The notes: generated by a model not told the origin, from the sequence alone. A stretch of 40,418 nt of DNA from Aquabacterium sp. (GCA_023150345.1 JAKLLB010000032.1:1-40418); one strand, 5' to 3'. Positions 8,724 to 17,963 are shown, counted from the first letter of the stretch. A program made the numbers and translations.

Positions 8724-10061
8724 TCAACTTCCAGCGCCGGCCTGGGTGGCGAACAGCCAGGCGCGCGCCGAGTGCGCCATCACCTGTGCCAGGCCGCCAA
8801 ACGGCTCGACCAGCGGCTGCGCCTCGACGAGGTCGCCTTCGTCCAGCACCTCGGCCAGACCGAGGTAGGCCGCCCACGGCCCGGTGCGTTCCAGCAGGGC
8901 CTGCGCGGCCAGCGGGTGCAGGTGCATCGACGCCAGCACGTCGTCGAGCGGTGTGCGCAGCAGCAACGGCAGCATCGACGCCAGGCCCATGGTGAACAGG
9001 GCGCCCGGCTGCGGTTCGCCCAGGTCTGCCGCCAGCAGCTCGAAGTGGCGTGCCCGCGCCAGGGCCATGGCCTGCAGCGCCGGTGAGACCGGGCGCGCCG
9101 GCGCCAGGCGCACCAGCAGCACACACACCCAGCGGTAGAGCTCGTTGCGACCCAGCAGGGCCACGGCTTGCTCGATCGAACCGAGCTCCACATCGGGGGC
9201 CACGGCCGCGCTGTTCATCTGCCGCAGCAAGCGCAGGCTCAGGCCGACGTCGGCCTTGACAGCCGCCACGACGGCGTCGGTGTCGGCATCGCGCGCCAGC
9301 TGCTGCATCAGCGCCAGCAGGCGCTGGGCCTGGGGTGGCAGCGTGCGGGCATCGGTGGGTGCGGCGCTGCCGTCGACGTGACAGCTCGCCAGGCTGGCCC
9401 CGGCGGCCAGCGCCGCTTCGAGGGTATCCACGTCGGGCAATTCGGTGACCAGCAGGCCCGCCGCGGGCAGGGCGGCTCGGGCGGCACGCACCGCGCCGCG
9501 AACGGCGCTCGCGTTGCCGGCACCCGGGCCGGGCAGCGGCAGCACGGTGAAGTCGGGCGTCAGGCTCGAGGCGGCAGCCGGTGCGGCGCCGCTGCGCCAG
9601 CCCACACGGGCCTGTGCACCACGCCACTGTGCGACCGCACGCGCCAAGGCCGGGGCGTCGGTCTCGTCGGGCGCCGGCGTCAGCGACAGGTGCATGCCGG
9701 CCACCAGCTGCGCCGGTGTGACCGATAGGCAGGCCCAGCCCGCCGGCAACTCGGCATAGGCCACATGGCCCTGCTGGGCACACAGCCGCATCGCGCCCAG
9801 CAGGTGGCCCACATTCACCCGTATGGCCACCGGGTCACCGCGTTCGGCCAGCCGTCGTCGGGTGGCCTCGCCCAGGTCGAACTCGAACCCGGCGATCCCG
9901 CCGCGGGCCGACACGATCGGCCGGCGGGCACCGACGGCCACGCCGGTGGCATCCAGCGTCGGCGCGCGTGCGGACGCCGGCGACGGGCGCTCGGACGGTC
10001 GTTCGGGGCTGCGCGCCGCGGGCGCCGGGCGCCGTCCGCGCAGGCGATCGATCAGGGCCAT
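8724..10061 (-). CDS. HDOD domain signalling protein with degenerate EAL-like N-terminal region
   Basis: A 445-residue protein read from ATG 10061 (MALIDRLRGR), which has GGGGG about six bases upstream; ATG 10067 is an alternative and the frame stays open to 10148. The N-terminal third (RRPIVSARGGIAGFEFDL and onward) resembles the opening of EAL-like domains fused to HDOD (YuxH/CdgJ type), but no catalytic EAL signature is present. Residues from about 240 fit HDOD: LPPQAQRLLALMQQL, SLRLLRQMNSA and the IEQAVALLGRNELYRWV helix. HDOD proteins act in intracellular signalling and motility regulation, usually without enzymatic activity. The first 40 residues are a proline/arginine/serine-rich low-complexity tail. 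It is divergent from the pigment operon with 157 bases between; no functional link is evident. Confidence 0.78.
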   Translation of the reverse strand: MALIDRLRGRRPAPAARSPERPSERPSPASARAPTLDATGVAVGARRPIVSARGGIAGFEFDLGEATRRRLAERGDPVAIRVNVGHLLGAMRLCAQQGHVAYAELPAGWACLSVTPAQLVAGMHLSLTPAPDETDAPALARAVAQWRGAQARVGWRSGAAPAAASSLTPDFTVLPLPGPGAGNASAVRGAVRAARAALPAAGLLVTELPDVDTLEAALAAGASLASCHVDGSAAPTDARTLPPQAQRLLALMQQLARDADTDAVVAAVKADVGLSLRLLRQMNSAAVAPDVELGSIEQAVALLGRNELYRWVCVLLVRLAPARPVSPALQAMALARARHFELLAADLGEPQPGALFTMGLASMLPLLLRTPLDDVLASMHLHPLAAQALLERTGPWAAYLGLAEVLDEGDLVEAQPLVEPFGGLAQVMAHSARAWLFATQAGAGS

Positions 10062-10176
10062 CAACATCCCCCGCAGGCTACCGACTGCACTGCCCGACCG
10101 ATGGGCGGAAAAGCACCGGCTTTCGGGTGGAGACGTCACCGGCAACACCGCACGGCCGGAGCCATGATCGCCGAAC

Positions 10177-10182
10177 TAAAAT
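10177..10182 (+). promoter_or_regulatory. Possible -10 box for the forward pigment operon
   Basis: TAAAAT lies about 37 bases before the ATG of the acyl carrier protein gene, in the 157-base gap between divergent genes. It is one of few AT-rich hexamers in that gap. No convincing -35 element sits 16-18 bases upstream, so either an activator is needed or the assignment is wrong. Confidence 0.3.
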
Positions 10183-10218
10183 GGAAGGCTTGCCTGTTGC
10201 CAGAACCCGACGCCCACC

Positions 10219-10539
10219 ATGAGCAATCCCGCATCCTTGAACACCGCCCCGCACGCCGCCGACGCCGCGCCGCAGGTGGCGCTGCCCGACCTGGAGCGCG
10301 AGCTCGCGGCCTTGATGGTCGAGGCGCTCAATCTCGAGGTCGATGCCGGTTCGATCGATCCGGCTGCCCAGCTGTATGGCGATGGCCTGGGGCTGGACTC
10401 GATCGATATCCTCGAGCTGGCACTGGAGGTGTCGCGCCGATACGGCTTCCAGCTGCGCTCGGACGACGAGAACAACCGCAACATCTTCGCCTCGCTGCGC
10501 AGCCTGGCCGCGCACGTGGCGCAGAACCGCACGCTCTGA
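10219..10539 (+). CDS. Acyl carrier protein of an aryl-polyene type cluster
   Basis: A 106-residue carrier protein with the phosphopantetheine attachment motif GLDSIDILELAL (serine about residue 58). It would carry the aryl starter and the growing polyene chain as thioesters in the cytoplasm. The first 25 residues are alanine-rich and not conserved; the helical core is ordinary for the ACP family. It is the first gene of the forward operon and lies directly before the COG4648 membrane protein and AMP ligase, the order seen in aryl-polyene clusters. Aryl-polyene loci often have two ACPs; only one is present in this window. Confidence 0.92.
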   Translation: MSNPASLNTAPHAADAAPQVALPDLERELAALMVEALNLEVDAGSIDPAAQLYGDGLGLDSIDILELALEVSRRYGFQLRSDDENNRNIFASLRSLAAHVAQNRTL

Positions 10540-10556
10540 TCCCGCAGGGCCGTGGC

Positions 10557-11186
10557 ATGCACATCCGGCTGGGCTTGGGGCTTCTCGCAATCGTCGCGTA
10601 TGCCTGGGCGTCGCACTGGTTGATGGTGCACGCGGCGCAGGCGCCCTGGGCCGTAGCCGCACTGCTGGGACCGCTGCTTCTGCCGCTTCTGGGCGTTGCC
10701 TGGCGCCAACGCAACGTTTGGCTGCTCGGGCTGGGGCTGGCGGGCGTTGTGGCCCTGGTACAGGTGGTGGCCGCAGGCGGCCTGGGCGACGTGCGGCGGC
10801 TGTACCTGCTGCAGCACGTGGGCATGCACCTGGCCCTGGGAGCCGGGTTCGCAGCCAGCCTGCGCGCGCCCGGGCCTGCACTCATCTCCCGCATGGCGCA
10901 GCGGGTGCACCGCGAGCTCACGCCGCAGATGCGCGCCTACACCGAGGCGCTCACCGGGGTGTGGGTGGCTTACTTCTTCGGCATGGCCGTCGTGTCGGTG
11001 GCGGTCTACGTCTGGGGACATTGGGAAACGTGGTCGCTGCTGGCCAACGTGCTGACACCGCTGGCCATCGGCGTGCTGCTCGTCGGCGAGCATGGGGTGC
11101 GGTATCGGTTGCATCCCGAGTTCGAACGGGTGTCGCTCATGGAGACGGTGCGCGCGTTCCGCGGCTCCGCGGCAGGCCATGGCTGA
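10557..11186 (+). CDS. COG4648-type multi-spanning membrane protein of aryl-polyene clusters
   Basis: A 209-residue protein with about five or six predicted transmembrane helices, alternating hydrophobic stretches with short charged loops (segments near residues 4-20, 27-45, 52-72, 77-97, 133-153 and 160-175). The sequence between carrier protein and AMP ligase, with conserved-looking LYLLQHVGMHLALG and ALTGVWVAYFFGM, matches the uncharacterised inner-membrane protein found at this position in aryl-polyene clusters (ApeG-like). Its molecular role is unknown. It starts 17 bases after the ACP stop, and its end overlaps the next gene by 8 bases, implying translational coupling. Confidence 0.75.
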   Translation: MHIRLGLGLLAIVAYAWASHWLMVHAAQAPWAVAALLGPLLLPLLGVAWRQRNVWLLGLGLAGVVALVQVVAAGGLGDVRRLYLLQHVGMHLALGAGFAASLRAPGPALISRMAQRVHRELTPQMRAYTEALTGVWVAYFFGMAVVSVAVYVWGHWETWSLLANVLTPLAIGVLLVGEHGVRYRLHPEFERVSLMETVRAFRGSAAGHG

Positions 11187-12612
11187 CACCCCCCGCCGAG
11201 GGCCGCACGCAAGCGAGGTGCCACCGCCCGGACTGACCGACGGGGCATGGCCGTTGCTGGCCCCGCGCGAGCTCGACCAGCCGCTGGCCTGGCGCAACGG
11301 CGAGGCGGTCTCGGGTGCGCAGTTCCTGGCCCAGGCGCAAGCGTTGGCGTGCCGGTTGCCCGAAGGGGCGGCCGTCGTCAACCTGTGCCAGGACCGGCTG
11401 GCGTTCGCCGTGGCGCTGGCGGCCGCCCTGCTGCGGGGCTGCGACAGCCTGCTGCCGCCCAACGCCCGCCTGGACACGCTCCAGGCCCTGGGTGACCAGC
11501 GAGGCGGTGTGCTCGCCTTGGTGGACAGCGGTGCGGGCGTGCAGTGGCCCATGGCTCACCTCGGCGTGGACCTCACATCGGATGCAGTGGCCCGGCCTCA
11601 GCCCGATGGCCTGCCGTTGCTGCCCGCCGTGCAGCCGGCTGCGTGCCTGCTCACGTCGGGCTCCACCGGAACGCCGCAGCCGCATGCCAAGACCTGGGGC
11701 ATGCTCAACGTGAATGTGCGCTCGGAAGCCCGACGCATGGCCGATCATCTGCGCCTGCCCTCGCTGGCCGGGCTCGCCGTCGTGGCCACGGTTCCGCCCC
11801 AGCACAGCTACGGGTTCGAGTCGAGCGTGCTGCTGGCCATGCTGGGCGGTGCGGCCTTCGAATGCAGCAGGCCGTTCTATCCGGCCGACATCGTCAAGGC
11901 GCTGGGGTCGGTGCCGGCCCCGCGTGCGCTGGTCACCACGCCCTTCCACCTGAAGGCACTGCTGGCGTCGGGCCTGGCGTTGCCGCCTGTCGATCTGGTC
12001 ATCAGCGCCACCGCGCCGTTGTCACCGCAACTGGCACGCCGCACCGAAGCGGCCACCCGCGGGCAGCTCATCGAGATCTACGGCTGTACCGAAGCCGGGC
12101 AGGTGGCCACGCGCCGCACCGCGGTCACCGAGACCTGGCACACATTCGGCGAGTTGCGCCTGCATGCGCGTTCCGGCGATGACGGCGAGGTCTATGTGGC
12201 GCATGGCGGGCACGTTGCCGATCCGACCGACCTGTCGGACATCCTGCGCCTGGCCGACTCGAGCCACTTCGAGCTGCTCGGGAGAGCCAACGACCTCATT
12301 CATGTGGCCGGTCGGCGCAGTTCGCTGGGGCATCTGAACTACCACCTCAACAGCATCGACGGAGTCGAAGACGGCGCGTTCTGGCTGCCCGAAGACGTGC
12401 CCGACGGGGTGGTGCGGCCGGTGGCATTCGTGGTGGCGCCGCGCCTGGGTGCCGCCCAGATCATCCGAGCGCTGCGCGAGCGCCTGGAGCCGGTGTTCGT
12501 GCCGCGTCGGGTCGTGCATGTGCCGTGCCTGCCGCGCGAAGCCACCGGCAAGCTCACCGCCCAGTCGCTGCGCGAGTTGGCACACAGCCTGCTCGGCCGC
12601 ACCGGCGGCTGA
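11179..12612 (+). CDS. AMP-dependent acyl/aryl-ACP ligase (ApeH-like)
   Basis: A 477-residue member of the ANL adenylating family, starting at ATG 11179 inside the end of the previous gene. The nucleotide-binding loop LLTSGSTGTPQPHAK lies near residue 157, the IYGCTEAGQ motif near 300, and a C-terminal domain ends with the catalytic-lysine motif PREATGKLT. In aryl-polyene pathways the ligase activates a hydroxybenzoate or hydroxycinnamate starter and loads it onto the ACP; here the convergent operon encodes a chorismatase that could supply hydroxybenzoate. Length is a little shorter than CoA ligases, as is usual for ligases in these clusters. Confidence 0.85.
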   Translation: MADTPRRGPHASEVPPPGLTDGAWPLLAPRELDQPLAWRNGEAVSGAQFLAQAQALACRLPEGAAVVNLCQDRLAFAVALAAALLRGCDSLLPPNARLDTLQALGDQRGGVLALVDSGAGVQWPMAHLGVDLTSDAVARPQPDGLPLLPAVQPAACLLTSGSTGTPQPHAKTWGMLNVNVRSEARRMADHLRLPSLAGLAVVATVPPQHSYGFESSVLLAMLGGAAFECSRPFYPADIVKALGSVPAPRALVTTPFHLKALLASGLALPPVDLVISATAPLSPQLARRTEAATRGQLIEIYGCTEAGQVATRRTAVTETWHTFGELRLHARSGDDGEVYVAHGGHVADPTDLSDILRLADSSHFELLGRANDLIHVAGRRSSLGHLNYHLNSIDGVEDGAFWLPEDVPDGVVRPVAFVVAPRLGAAQIIRALRERLEPVFVPRRVVHVPCLPREATGKLTAQSLRELAHSLLGRTGG

Positions 12613-12618
12613 CGGCAC

Positions 12619-12933
12619 ATGGCAGCGGCGCCGGTCGTGAACACGCCCTGGGTCGAACGCTGGACCGTACCGGCGGATCATCCGGCGTTCGACGGCCACT
12701 TCCCCGGCCAGCCGGTGGTGCCGGGCGTGGTGCTGCTGGCCCAGGTTCTCGAGCTGATGGCGCGCCACGTCGCACGGCCCGGCTCGCTGGTGCTGCGGCA
12801 GGCCAAGTTTCTGTCGATGGCCGGCCCAGGGGCCACCCTCGAGCTGAGCGTTCATCCCGCCGAGACCTCGTGGCGGTTCGAGGTGCGTGAAGGCGAGCGC
12901 CTCGTCGCCACCGGCGTCTACGCCACCGATTGA
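12619..12933 (+). CDS. FabA/FabZ-like 3-hydroxyacyl-ACP dehydratase (ApeI-like)
   Basis: A 104-residue single hotdog-fold protein. It contains the FabZ signature HPAFDGHFPGQPVVPGV, with the catalytic histidine in GHFPG about residue 29, and a matching central helix VVLLAQVLELMA. It would dehydrate 3-hydroxyacyl-ACP to the enoyl-ACP without reducing it, keeping each double bond in the polyene. The ATG follows the ligase stop by 6 bases. Most FabZ proteins are about 140-150 residues; this short form is typical of the small dehydratase encoded next to the AMP ligase in aryl-polyene loci. Confidence 0.85.
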   Translation: MAAAPVVNTPWVERWTVPADHPAFDGHFPGQPVVPGVVLLAQVLELMARHVARPGSLVLRQAKFLSMAGPGATLELSVHPAETSWRFEVREGERLVATGVYATD

Positions 12934-13871
12934 CGCCCTTGGACGCACCCAAGGCCGCGACCTGGGCCCATGAGCCCGAACGCAGCAACGCATTCGCCTT
13001 GCGGGTGATGGTGTGGATCGCGCTTCGACTGGGCCGCCGCATCGCGCGTGGCGTGCTGGTGTTGATCGCCATCTACTTCGTGCTGGCTGCCCCGCGCCCG
13101 CGACGAGCCAGCCGTGCCTACCTGGAGCGTGCGCTGGGCCGCCCGGCGAGCTGGGCCGACCTGTATCGGCATGTCCACGCCTTTGCAGCCACCATCCTCG
13201 ATCGTGTCTACTTTCTGCGGGGACACACGCGTTGGCTGAGCCTGAGCAGCCGCGGCATCGACGATCTCGAGGCCGTGCTGGCGCGAGGCCGCGGCGGCTT
13301 TCTCGTCGGCGCCCACTTTGGCAGCTTCGAACTGTTGCGCGCGGCCGGCCTGCAGGTCCGCGGGGGCTTGCGCATTGCAATGGCCATGTTCCCGGACAAC
13401 GCGCGCAAGATCAACGCAGCCCTGGCGGCCATCGCGCCCGATGCGGCACCGGAGGTGATCGCGCTGGGGCGCCCGGAGTCGATGCTGGCCGTGCGCGACT
13501 TTCTCGATCACGGTGGACTGGTCGGGCTGCTGGCGGACCGCAGCCTGCCACAGGAATCCGAGCGCGGCCAGCGCGTGCGGCTGCCGTTCCTGGGCCGTGA
13601 GGCCGAGTTCAGCGACGGACCCTTCCGCCTGGCTGCCTTGCTGCGGCAACCGGTTGTCTTCATGGCCGGCATCTACCACGGCGGCAGCGCCTACGAAATG
13701 CGCATGACGCCGCTGGCCGATTTCTCCGAGCGGCCGACCGATGCCGGCGCGCGCGAGCAGCAGATCCGCCAGGCGCTGTCGGCCTATGTGGCCCACCTAG
13801 AATCGCTGTGCCGCGAGGCGCCGTACAACTGGTTCAACTTCTATGACTTCTGGTGCGAGTCCGACACCTGA
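12930..13871 (+). CDS. LpxL/HtrB-like lysophospholipid acyltransferase family protein
   Basis: A 313-residue protein read from a TTG start (12930) that overlaps the dehydratase stop codon by one base step, so translation is probably coupled. It has an N-terminal membrane segment (about residues 36-55), then the HX4-type active site in GAHFGSFELLR (about residue 128) and a DRS...P region before the C-terminal half, as in lauroyl/myristoyl acyltransferases of lipid A. In aryl-polyene clusters such a protein is thought to transfer the polyene to a membrane lipid or sugar. The last 29 bases overlap the LolA-like gene. A start further in (ATG near 13009) is possible but would cut the N-terminal helix. 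Confidence 0.82.
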   Translation: MTPLDAPKAATWAHEPERSNAFALRVMVWIALRLGRRIARGVLVLIAIYFVLAAPRPRRASRAYLERALGRPASWADLYRHVHAFAATILDRVYFLRGHTRWLSLSSRGIDDLEAVLARGRGGFLVGAHFGSFELLRAAGLQVRGGLRIAMAMFPDNARKINAALAAIAPDAAPEVIALGRPESMLAVRDFLDHGGLVGLLADRSLPQESERGQRVRLPFLGREAEFSDGPFRLAALLRQPVVFMAGIYHGGSAYEMRMTPLADFSERPTDAGAREQQIRQALSAYVAHLESLCREAPYNWFNFYDFWCESDT

Positions 13872-14487
13872 AGCCCGCCGGTTGCGCGGCGGGCGCACGA
13901 CCCTTGCGCACCGGCTGCGGGCACTGGCCGCGGCAACGCTGTCCATGCTGGCCATGCCCGCGCTGGCACTCGACTTGGCCGAACTCATGACGCTGTTGGC
14001 CCAGGTGCGCAGCGGCGAGGCCCGCTTCACCGAGCAGCGCACCGTGCAGGGCCTGGATGCGCCGCTGTTCAGCAGTGGCACGCTGAGCTTTGCCGCGCCC
14101 GACCGCTTCGCGCGCCACACCCTCAAGCCACGGCCCGAAAGCATGGTGGTCGAGGGCAACATGGTCACGCTCACGCGCAGCGGACGCACCCGCACGGTGG
14201 TGCTCGACGCCATACCGGAGGTCGAGGCCATCGTCGAGGCGGTGCGCGGCACACTCACCGGCAATGCAGGCAGCCTGCAACAGCACTTCCGAACCGCGGT
14301 GGCGGGCAATGCCGAGCAGTGGACGCTGGAGCTGCGCCCGATCGAGCCACGGCTGCAGGTGCTGCTGGCCAGCGTGCACATCGTTGGCCGCGGCTCGCTG
14401 CTGCGCAGCGTCGAGATGCGCATGGCCGATGGCGACCGCTCGTTGATGCAGGTCGAGCCGGTCGCACCCGCCGCGCGCAAGCCGTGA
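13843..14487 (+). CDS. LolA-like outer-membrane lipoprotein carrier family protein
   Basis: A 214-residue exported protein with a twin-arginine-containing n-region and a signal peptide ending in MLAMPALA-LDLAEL (cleavage about residue 43). The mature part has the LolA-like pattern GEARFTEQRTVQGLDAPLFSSGTLSF followed by a beta-rich domain. In aryl-polyene clusters this family is placed next to the MMPL exporter and is thought to ferry the lipidic pigment across the periplasm to the outer membrane, by analogy with lipoprotein transport. It overlaps the acyltransferase by 29 bases and the exporter by 4 bases (GTGA). Confidence 0.8.
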   Translation: MTSGASPTPEARRLRGGRTTLAHRLRALAAATLSMLAMPALALDLAELMTLLAQVRSGEARFTEQRTVQGLDAPLFSSGTLSFAAPDRFARHTLKPRPESMVVEGNMVTLTRSGRTRTVVLDAIPEVEAIVEAVRGTLTGNAGSLQQHFRTAVAGNAEQWTLELRPIEPRLQVLLASVHIVGRGSLLRSVEMRMADGDRSLMQVEPVAPAARKP

Positions 14488-16940
14488 ACGGCGCATCGTT
14501 GGCCGGCCCGTGGCTACCCTGGCAGCGCGCCCTGGCGCTGCTGGCCTGGGTGCTGGCGATGGCCGTTGGCGGCGCCGTGATCGCCCGGTCCCACTTCTCG
14601 GCCGACCTGTCGGCCTTTCTGCCGGCGAGTCCCGATCCGGGTCAGCAAGTGCTGATCGAGCAGCTTCGATCGGGGGTGACCGCGCGGACCTTGATGCTGG
14701 CCATCCGCGGCGGAGAGCCCAACCAGCGCGCCGAAGCATCCCGTGCACTGGGCGCCGCGCTGCGCGCGTTGCCCGAAGTGGAGCAGGTGCACAACGGCGA
14801 TGTGTCGGTGTGGCGGTCCAGCGGGGCTGCCCAGTGGCTGTTCGCCCACCGCTACCACCTCAGCCCTGACGTCACGCCCGAGCGCTACACAGCGCAAGGC
14901 CTGCGCGACGCCATCGACGACACGCTGGTGCTTCTGGGCACGCCAGCGGGCGCCATGGTCAAGCCAGTGCTCGAGCAGGACCCCACCGGTGAAACCCGAC
15001 GCGTCGCCGAGGCCATGATGCCGGCCCAGGCGCCGCGCACACTACATGGCACCTGGGCGTCGCGCGATGGGCAGCGGGCAGTGCTGCTGGTGCAGGGGCG
15101 TGCACCGGGCAGCGACCTGGACGGGCAGCAGGCCCTGATCCGTGCCATCCAGAAGGCCTTCGAGCGAGCGGCTGCGGCGCCCGGCGCGCAGGGGCTGGAG
15201 CTGCAGATGAGCGGCCCGCCGCTGTTCGCGGTGGAAAGCCGCGAGCGCATCGAGCAGGAGGTGCACCGGCTGGCGATCGCGGGCACCTTGCTGATGGGCG
15301 GCGTGCTGTGGCTGGCGTTTGCGTCGATGCCTGCGCTGGCGGTGGCCTTTGTGCCGGTGGCCAGCGGCGTGGTGTCTGGCATCGCAGCCGTGAGCCTGGG
15401 CTTCGGCACCGTGCATGGCATTACGCTGGGATTCGGCAGCACGCTCATCGGCGAGGCCGTCGATTACGCGATCTACTACCTGATCCAGGCCCGCGTGGCG
15501 GCTGCTCCAGGCACTGGCTGGCGCGTCTGGCATGCCCGGTCCTGGCCCACGGTGCGCCTGGGGTTGCTCACATCGGTGTGCGGCTTCGCTGCGCTTGTCT
15601 TTTCCGGTTTTCCGGGGTTGGCACAGTTGGGGGTGTTCTCCCTGGCGGGGCTGGTAGCCGCCGCCTTGGCCACGCGCTGGGTGTTGCCGGCCTGCCTGCC
15701 CGATGGCGCAGCCGGCCAAGGGCTGCGCGGATGGCTGGGACGGCAGGCGTGGGCGGCGTCGGTGCAGGCCGGTCGGCTCCGGGTGCCGTTCATCGTTGTC
15801 GGTCTGCTGGTGTGCGTGGCCTTGGCGGCGATGGTCAGTCGCCACGGCACGCTGTGGCAGGGCGACCTGGCTTCCTTGAGCCCGGTGCCAGCGGCACAGC
15901 TGCAGCAAGACGAGAGCCTGCGCCGCGATCTCGGCGCCAACGATGCGGGCACACTGGTGGTGGTGCAGGCGCCCGGCGTCGAGGCCACACTGCGGGCCGC
16001 AGAGGCCGTGGGCCGCGCACTGGACCATCTGGTGGAGCAGGGCACACTGGCGGGCTACGACAGCCCGGTGCGCTGGCTGCCCAGCATGCAGACGCAGCGC
16101 GAGCGGCTGCACAGCCTGCCCGACCCGGTGGCGCTGCGCCAACGCCTGGCCGAGGCTACCGAGGGCGGACCGCTGCCCGCGCGCCGCCTGGAACCCTTCG
16201 TGGCCGCCGTACAGCAGGCCCGTGGGCAGCCGCCCATCACGCGCGAGGCGCTGGCTGGAGGGCCATTCGCGCCCCTGGTCGATGCCATGCTGATGCCACG
16301 CCAGGGCGCGGATGGCGGGCGCTGGATGGCGTTGCTGTCGTTGCAGCCGGGAAGCGAGCCCATGGACGCTGCGGCGCTGGAGCGCACGCTGCAATCGGCA
16401 TGCGGCACCGGTACCGGCGGTGCCGCACCATCGACCGACCGACCCGACCTGCCTACGGTGACCGTGCTGGAGATCAAGCGCTCACTGGACGCGCTGTATG
16501 CCCGCTACCTCGCCGAAGCGCTGTGGCAATCTGGCCTGGGCGCGCTCGGTGTGGTGGTCCTGATGGCGGTCGCCCTGCGACAAGGCAGACGCCTGCTGTC
16601 GGTGTGCCTTCCCCTCGCACTGGCCGTGGTGCTGACGCTGGGCCTGCTGGTGGCGGCGGCGGTGCCGTTGGGCATCCTGCACCTCGTGGGTCTGTTGCTG
16701 GTGGTGGCCGTGGGTTCGAACTACGCCCTGTTCTTCGACCAGTGGCACCGCAGCGGCGCCGTCGACACAGAGGCGCTGGCCTCGCTGGTGCTGGCCAACG
16801 GAACCACGGTGCTTTCGTTCGGGTTGATCGCCACTTCTGGCCTCCCTGCGCTATCGGCCATCGGGCAGGTGGTGGCGCCCGGTGCGCTGCTGGCATTGGT
16901 GCTGTCGGCGGCATTCGCGCCGCCACCGGCCGGGCGCTGA
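14484..16940 (+). CDS. MMPL/RND-superfamily exporter of aryl-polyene type
   Basis: An 818-residue inner-membrane protein starting at GTG 14484, whose last base pair steps overlap the LolA-like stop as GTGA. The topology is two repeats, each an initial helix, a large periplasmic loop and a block of five helices: helix about 15-35 then helices about 260-420, and helix about 437-455 then helices about 680-815. The first block carries the typical GFGSTLIGEAVDYAIYYL segment and the second LLLVVAVGSNYALFFDQW, equivalent to the charged GxxxD positions of MMPL transporters that couple to protons. It probably flips or exports the acylated polyene. The C-terminus is short (PPPAGR). Confidence 0.88.
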   Translation: MNGASLAGPWLPWQRALALLAWVLAMAVGGAVIARSHFSADLSAFLPASPDPGQQVLIEQLRSGVTARTLMLAIRGGEPNQRAEASRALGAALRALPEVEQVHNGDVSVWRSSGAAQWLFAHRYHLSPDVTPERYTAQGLRDAIDDTLVLLGTPAGAMVKPVLEQDPTGETRRVAEAMMPAQAPRTLHGTWASRDGQRAVLLVQGRAPGSDLDGQQALIRAIQKAFERAAAAPGAQGLELQMSGPPLFAVESRERIEQEVHRLAIAGTLLMGGVLWLAFASMPALAVAFVPVASGVVSGIAAVSLGFGTVHGITLGFGSTLIGEAVDYAIYYLIQARVAAAPGTGWRVWHARSWPTVRLGLLTSVCGFAALVFSGFPGLAQLGVFSLAGLVAAALATRWVLPACLPDGAAGQGLRGWLGRQAWAASVQAGRLRVPFIVVGLLVCVALAAMVSRHGTLWQGDLASLSPVPAAQLQQDESLRRDLGANDAGTLVVVQAPGVEATLRAAEAVGRALDHLVEQGTLAGYDSPVRWLPSMQTQRERLHSLPDPVALRQRLAEATEGGPLPARRLEPFVAAVQQARGQPPITREALAGGPFAPLVDAMLMPRQGADGGRWMALLSLQPGSEPMDAAALERTLQSACGTGTGGAAPSTDRPDLPTVTVLEIKRSLDALYARYLAEALWQSGLGALGVVVLMAVALRQGRRLLSVCLPLALAVVLTLGLLVAAAVPLGILHLVGLLLVVAVGSNYALFFDQWHRSGAVDTEALASLVLANGTTVLSFGLIATSGLPALSAIGQVVAPGALLALVLSAAFAPPPAGR

Positions 16941-17090
16941 GGCGGTCCACGGTACCTGCGCGAGCCTGCCGAGCCGGCACGCCTGCGCAGGGGCCATGGG
17001 ACAATCCGCGCCTCACGCTTGACGCGTCCCGCCTTGCCCGTCGCGGGGCAGCGGCCCTGCTCGTCGCCGCCCCGATCCAACCCGCCGTTC

Positions 17091-17963
17091 ATGCCCGATC
17101 CGCACACCACCTGGAGCCCGTTCTTGCGTGCCAGCGTCGGCGTGCATGCGGCGGCGCTCGTGCTGCCAGTGCTTGTGCCGGGTGCCTGGCCCTGGTCGGT
17201 GGGGGCGCTGGTGGCCAACCATGCCCTGATCACTGCTGCGGGTTTGTGGCCGCGATCGAGCTGGCTGGGGCCCAATCTCACACGCTTGCCCGAGGCTGCG
17301 GCCCGTCGTGGCGAGGTGGCCGTCACCATCGACGACGGGCCCGATCCCGAGGTCACGCCGGCCGTGCTCGACCAACTGCGTGAACACGGTGCCCGTGCCA
17401 CGTTCTTCTGCATCGCCGAGCGTGCGCGCCGGCATCCGGAACTCGTGCGGCGCATCGTGGCCGAGGGCCACAGCGTGCAGAACCACAGCCTGCGGCACCG
17501 GCACCACTTCTCGCTGCTGGGCCCCGCCGGCATTGCGCGCGAGCTGTCGGCTGCGCAGGAGGTGCTGGGCGAGCTGACCGGGGCGTATCCACGCTTTTTT
17601 CGGGCTCCGGCGGGCCTGCGCAACCCGTTCTTGCAGCCTGTATTGGCGCGGCAGGACCTGCTGCTCACCAGCTGGACCCGCCGCGGCTACGACACCCGCG
17701 AGCGCGACCCGGGCCGGGTGCTCGACCGGTTGTGCCGCGGGCTGGCCGCGGGTGACATCCTGCTGCTGCACGACGGCCACGCCGCCCGCGCGGCGGATGA
17801 CCGAGCGGTGGTGCTGCATGTCCTGCCTGGTCTGCTGCAGCGGATGCAACGGCTAAGCCTGCGCTCGGTCACACTGGATCAGGCGCTGCAGCCGGCACCG
17901 GGTGCCTGTGCGGTCAGCGCCCATGCTCGATCGGGCCCCTCGAACTCCTATTCCGCACCGTGA
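17091..17963 (+). CDS. NodB-type polysaccharide deacetylase
   Basis: A 290-residue protein from ATG 17091 (the frame is open from 17019). Two hydrophobic stretches (about residues 15-33 and 38-56) suggest a membrane anchor. The carbohydrate esterase 4 motifs are intact: TIDDGP (motif 1, catalytic aspartates), HSLRH (motif 2, metal histidines), RAPAGLRNP (motif 3) and ILLLHDGH (motif 4). It should therefore be a metal-dependent de-N-acetylase or related hydrolase. A 150-base gap separates it from the exporter, so it may have its own promoter, but it continues the same strand and overlaps the next gene as GTGA. A role in modifying a sugar head group of the pigment is inference. Confidence 0.85.
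   Translation: MPDPHTTWSPFLRASVGVHAAALVLPVLVPGAWPWSVGALVANHALITAAGLWPRSSWLGPNLTRLPEAAARRGEVAVTIDDGPDPEVTPAVLDQLREHGARATFFCIAERARRHPELVRRIVAEGHSVQNHSLRHRHHFSLLGPAGIARELSAAQEVLGELTGAYPRFFRAPAGLRNPFLQPVLARQDLLLTSWTRRGYDTRERDPGRVLDRLCRGLAAGDILLLHDGHAARAADDRAVVLHVLPGLLQRMQRLSLRSVTLDQALQPAPGACAVSAHARSGPSNSYSAP

Noticed and set aside
12930-13871. LpxL-like gene as a lipid A biosynthesis enzyme
   Set aside because: It is embedded with one-codon overlaps inside the pigment operon between dehydratase and LolA-like genes, so a pigment role is more likely than housekeeping lipid A acylation.
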